Assembly (NCBI GenBank): GCA_022781015.1 | Contig: JALEUF010000043.1 | Location: 1-8,887, forward strand | From: Caryophanales bacterium | GTDB lineage: Bacteria > Bacillota_I > Bacilli_A > RFN20 > CAG-826 | Direction of reading: 5' to 3' | Length of the DNA stretch: 8,887 nt | In this document: piece by piece, positions 7,741 to 8,887 of the stretch | How the letters are laid out: each line of letters begins with the position of its first letter | How positions within the stretch are numbered: position 1 is the first letter of the stretch | Program-made: the position numbers and the translations under genes | The notes under the pieces: model-generated | What the model saw: only the letters and a program-made list of their open reading frames with translations | Database searches by the model: none | What the model was told of the DNA's origin: nothing

Positions 7741-7813
7741 ACTGCCTTATAATGTTAAATCGTTACAAGTCCTCATTATTTTTTGATTTTTTACCTGAAA
7801 TAGTCCATACAAA

Positions 7814-7842
7814 TTGACACGAACGCCCTCTTTTCTTTTTAT
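7814..7842 (+). promoter_or_regulatory. Candidate promoter for the downstream membrane-gene pair
   Basis: A perfect -35 box TTGACA (7814-7819) is followed after 17 bases by TTTTAT (7837-7842), a 4-of-6 match to the -10 consensus. Transcription would start near 7849, giving a leader of about 33 bases. The strong -35 and exact spacing favour it, but the weak -10 keeps it tentative. The rest of the 7741-7881 gap is T-rich and holds no ORF or hairpin that I can support. Confidence 0.45.
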
Positions 7843-7869
7843 CAAATGGCTTTTGTATATCTTTTATTC

Positions 7870-7875
7870 TAGAAT
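7870..7875 (+). promoter_or_regulatory. Alternative -10 box placing the transcript start at the ATG
   Basis: TAGAAT matches the -10 consensus TATAAT in 5 of 6 positions and lies 6 bases before the ATG at 7882, so transcription from it would begin at or next to the start codon. The -35 partner is poor (TGGCTT at 7847-7852). It matters because no Shine-Dalgarno is visible before this ATG. It may simply be AT-rich sequence. Confidence 0.25.
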
Positions 7876-7881
7876 AATGTC

Positions 7882-8673
7882 ATGGAATTTTATCGCTTGT
7901 GTATTTTGTTTTTAATCGGCGGAGTTGGAGGCTGGGTTCTTGAACTATTTTTTCGTCGTTTTGTTTCGATGAAAAAGTGGGTTAATCCTGGATTTCTAGC
8001 TGGCCCATTGCTTCCTTTATATGGATTTGGGGTAATTTGTCTATATTACCTATGTTCGATTGATTACACTTTTTCTGGATCAATATCTAAAGCCTGGGGA
8101 GAAGTACTCTGCATTATTGCAATTGGACTTGCCATGACTTTAGTTGAATTCATCGCAGGGATTATCTTTATCAAGGGAATGAATATCAAATTATGGGATT
8201 ATACGAATAGACCTCTTAATATTATGGGAATCATATGTCCTGAATTCTCTCTTATCTGGTGTTTATGTGGGGCATTATATAGATATCTAGCCCATCCTGG
8301 GTTTGTATTTATAACCGATTTCTTCCTAAGCAATGCGATTTATTTCTTGTTTATATTAGGAATCCTATACGGGATATTGCTGGTTGACTGTTATTATTCA
8401 TTTGATGTTGCCTTTAAGCTTAAGAAGGCAATTAAGTCTTCTAATCTTGTTCTTGAATGGGATAAAGCTAAGACTAGTTTTGCTGAATATCATAAGAAGA
8501 TGAAACAACGTGCCCCTTGGATATTTGCTTTCTCTACCTCGAAAGTAAATCTAGTAACCTTGGCATCTTCCTATGTCGAAAAGGCAATGGAATTTGATGA
8601 AACTAGAAGAAGAAATAATGAAATCAAAAATGAAACGAAATTACAATTAAAGAAAATGAGGAAGGAAAGATAA
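7882..8673 (+). CDS. PF06541-family membrane protein (CmpB-like, 'putative ABC-transporter type IV')
   Basis: Integral membrane protein of a family whose function is not established; the ABC-transporter label is a domain name, and no ATPase is adjacent. Five hydrophobic segments are visible at about 5-22, 38-58, 75-97, 112-133 and 145-169. Family motifs are GWVLE at 17-21, VNPGFLAGP at 34-42, PLYGFG at 45-50, LVEF at 87-90 and LWDYTNRPLNIMGIICPEFS at 104-123. The last 90 or so residues are hydrophilic and strongly basic, ending in a probable helical or coiled segment (about 232-263) that should face the cytoplasm. The frame has a TAG at 7870-7872, so ATG 7882 is the first possible ATG start; no Shine-Dalgarno precedes it. 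It lies beyond the operon terminator, so it is probably transcribed separately, and it is followed after 3 bases by the YhhN-like gene. Confidence 0.85.
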   Translation: MEFYRLCILFLIGGVGGWVLELFFRRFVSMKKWVNPGFLAGPLLPLYGFGVICLYYLCSIDYTFSGSISKAWGEVLCIIAIGLAMTLVEFIAGIIFIKGMNIKLWDYTNRPLNIMGIICPEFSLIWCLCGALYRYLAHPGFVFITDFFLSNAIYFLFILGILYGILLVDCYYSFDVAFKLKKAIKSSNLVLEWDKAKTSFAEYHKKMKQRAPWIFAFSTSKVNLVTLASSYVEKAMEFDETRRRNNEIKNETKLQLKKMRKER

Positions 8674-8676
8674 TCT

Positions 8677-8887
8677 ATGCCTTTTAATGGAATCCCCTTT
8701 TATGTTTTTATTGGTCTTTTCCTATTGATTAGCATCATCCATTTGGTATTTTGCTTTAAGGAAATGGAGAAGTGGAGAAAGATTACTAAGCCTTTCTGCG
8801 TGATTATTTTAGCTATAGCCATAGCATTTGCTTCACCAACCCAATATCTAATATATATAGGATTATTATTTGGGGTAATCGGGGATA
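8677..8887 (+). CDS. YhhN/TMEM86 (lysoplasmalogenase-like) membrane protein, N-terminal part (3' end beyond window)
   Basis: An open frame of 70 codons from ATG 8677 runs off the right edge. It begins MPFNGIPFYVFIGLFLLI, a transmembrane helix (about 7-27), then a polar stretch KEMEKWRKITKPF (28-40), a second helix (about 41-53) and IGLLFGVIGD (61-70). The RKITKP segment followed by hydrophobic helices and an xxGD motif is characteristic of the N-terminal half of YhhN/TMEM86 proteins; animal TMEM86 members hydrolyse the vinyl-ether bond of lysoplasmalogens, and the role of bacterial members is less clear. AAGGA (8662-8666), inside the end of the preceding gene, is a plausible though distant Shine-Dalgarno. 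The 3-base gap indicates co-transcription with the PF06541 gene. The C-terminal half with further conserved residues cannot be checked here. Confidence 0.7.
   Translation, partial: MPFNGIPFYVFIGLFLLISIIHLVFCFKEMEKWRKITKPFCVIILAIAIAFASPTQYLIYIGLLFGVIGD

Noticed and set aside
7748..7753. Perfect TATAAT just after the terminator as a promoter
   Set aside because: No acceptable -35 box lies 16-18 bases upstream (the region is the terminator stem), and it would give a leader of about 120 bases with no visible structure.
7882..8673. Calling the PF06541 protein the missing permease of the sugar importer
   Set aside because: It lies beyond the terminator and lacks the EAA-loop architecture of MalF/MalG permeases; the ABC wording in its family name is not evidence of sugar transport.

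Overview
The window is AT-rich, densely coded and almost entirely on the + strand. This fits a low-GC Firmicutes/Tenericutes-type genome, for example an Erysipelotrichia-, RF39- or Acholeplasma-like gut bacterium. Every tryptophan codon in the ORFs is TGG and no in-frame TGA is read through, so the UGA=Trp code of mycoplasmas is not in use. All six visible stop codons are TAA or TAG. The taxonomic placement is inference from composition and gene type only.

Positions 1-7740 look like the 3' part of a sugar-utilisation operon ending at a strong intrinsic terminator. In order it holds: the C-terminal part of a ROK-family protein (probably a sugar-responsive regulator, cut by the window edge); a MalK/MsmK/UgpC-type ABC ATPase with an unusual C-terminal extension; an alpha-D-phosphohexomutase (phosphoglucomutase/phosphomannomutase); a GH94-type disaccharide/oligosaccharide phosphorylase; and a lipoprotein sugar-binding protein of an ABC importer. 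The likely scheme is that the lipoprotein captures a beta-linked gluco-oligosaccharide and an ABC importer powered by the MalK-like ATPase brings it in. The cytoplasmic phosphorylase then cleaves it with phosphate to alpha-glucose 1-phosphate plus a shortened sugar, and the mutase converts glucose 1-phosphate to glucose 6-phosphate. The two permease genes are not in the window and should lie upstream or elsewhere.

Positions 7741-7881 are an intergenic region carrying candidate promoters. Positions 7882-8887 hold a second, apparently unrelated unit of two membrane-protein genes: a PF06541 (CmpB-like, 'putative ABC-transporter type IV') protein and the start of a YhhN/TMEM86 (lysoplasmalogenase-like) protein that runs off the right edge.

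The points most worth following up are the substrate of the divergent GH94 enzyme, the duplicated regulatory domain on the MalK-like ATPase, the ROK protein without its zinc site, and the mix of Shine-Dalgarno-led and Shine-Dalgarno-less starts. I saw no mobile elements, CRISPR arrays, tRNAs or rRNAs.
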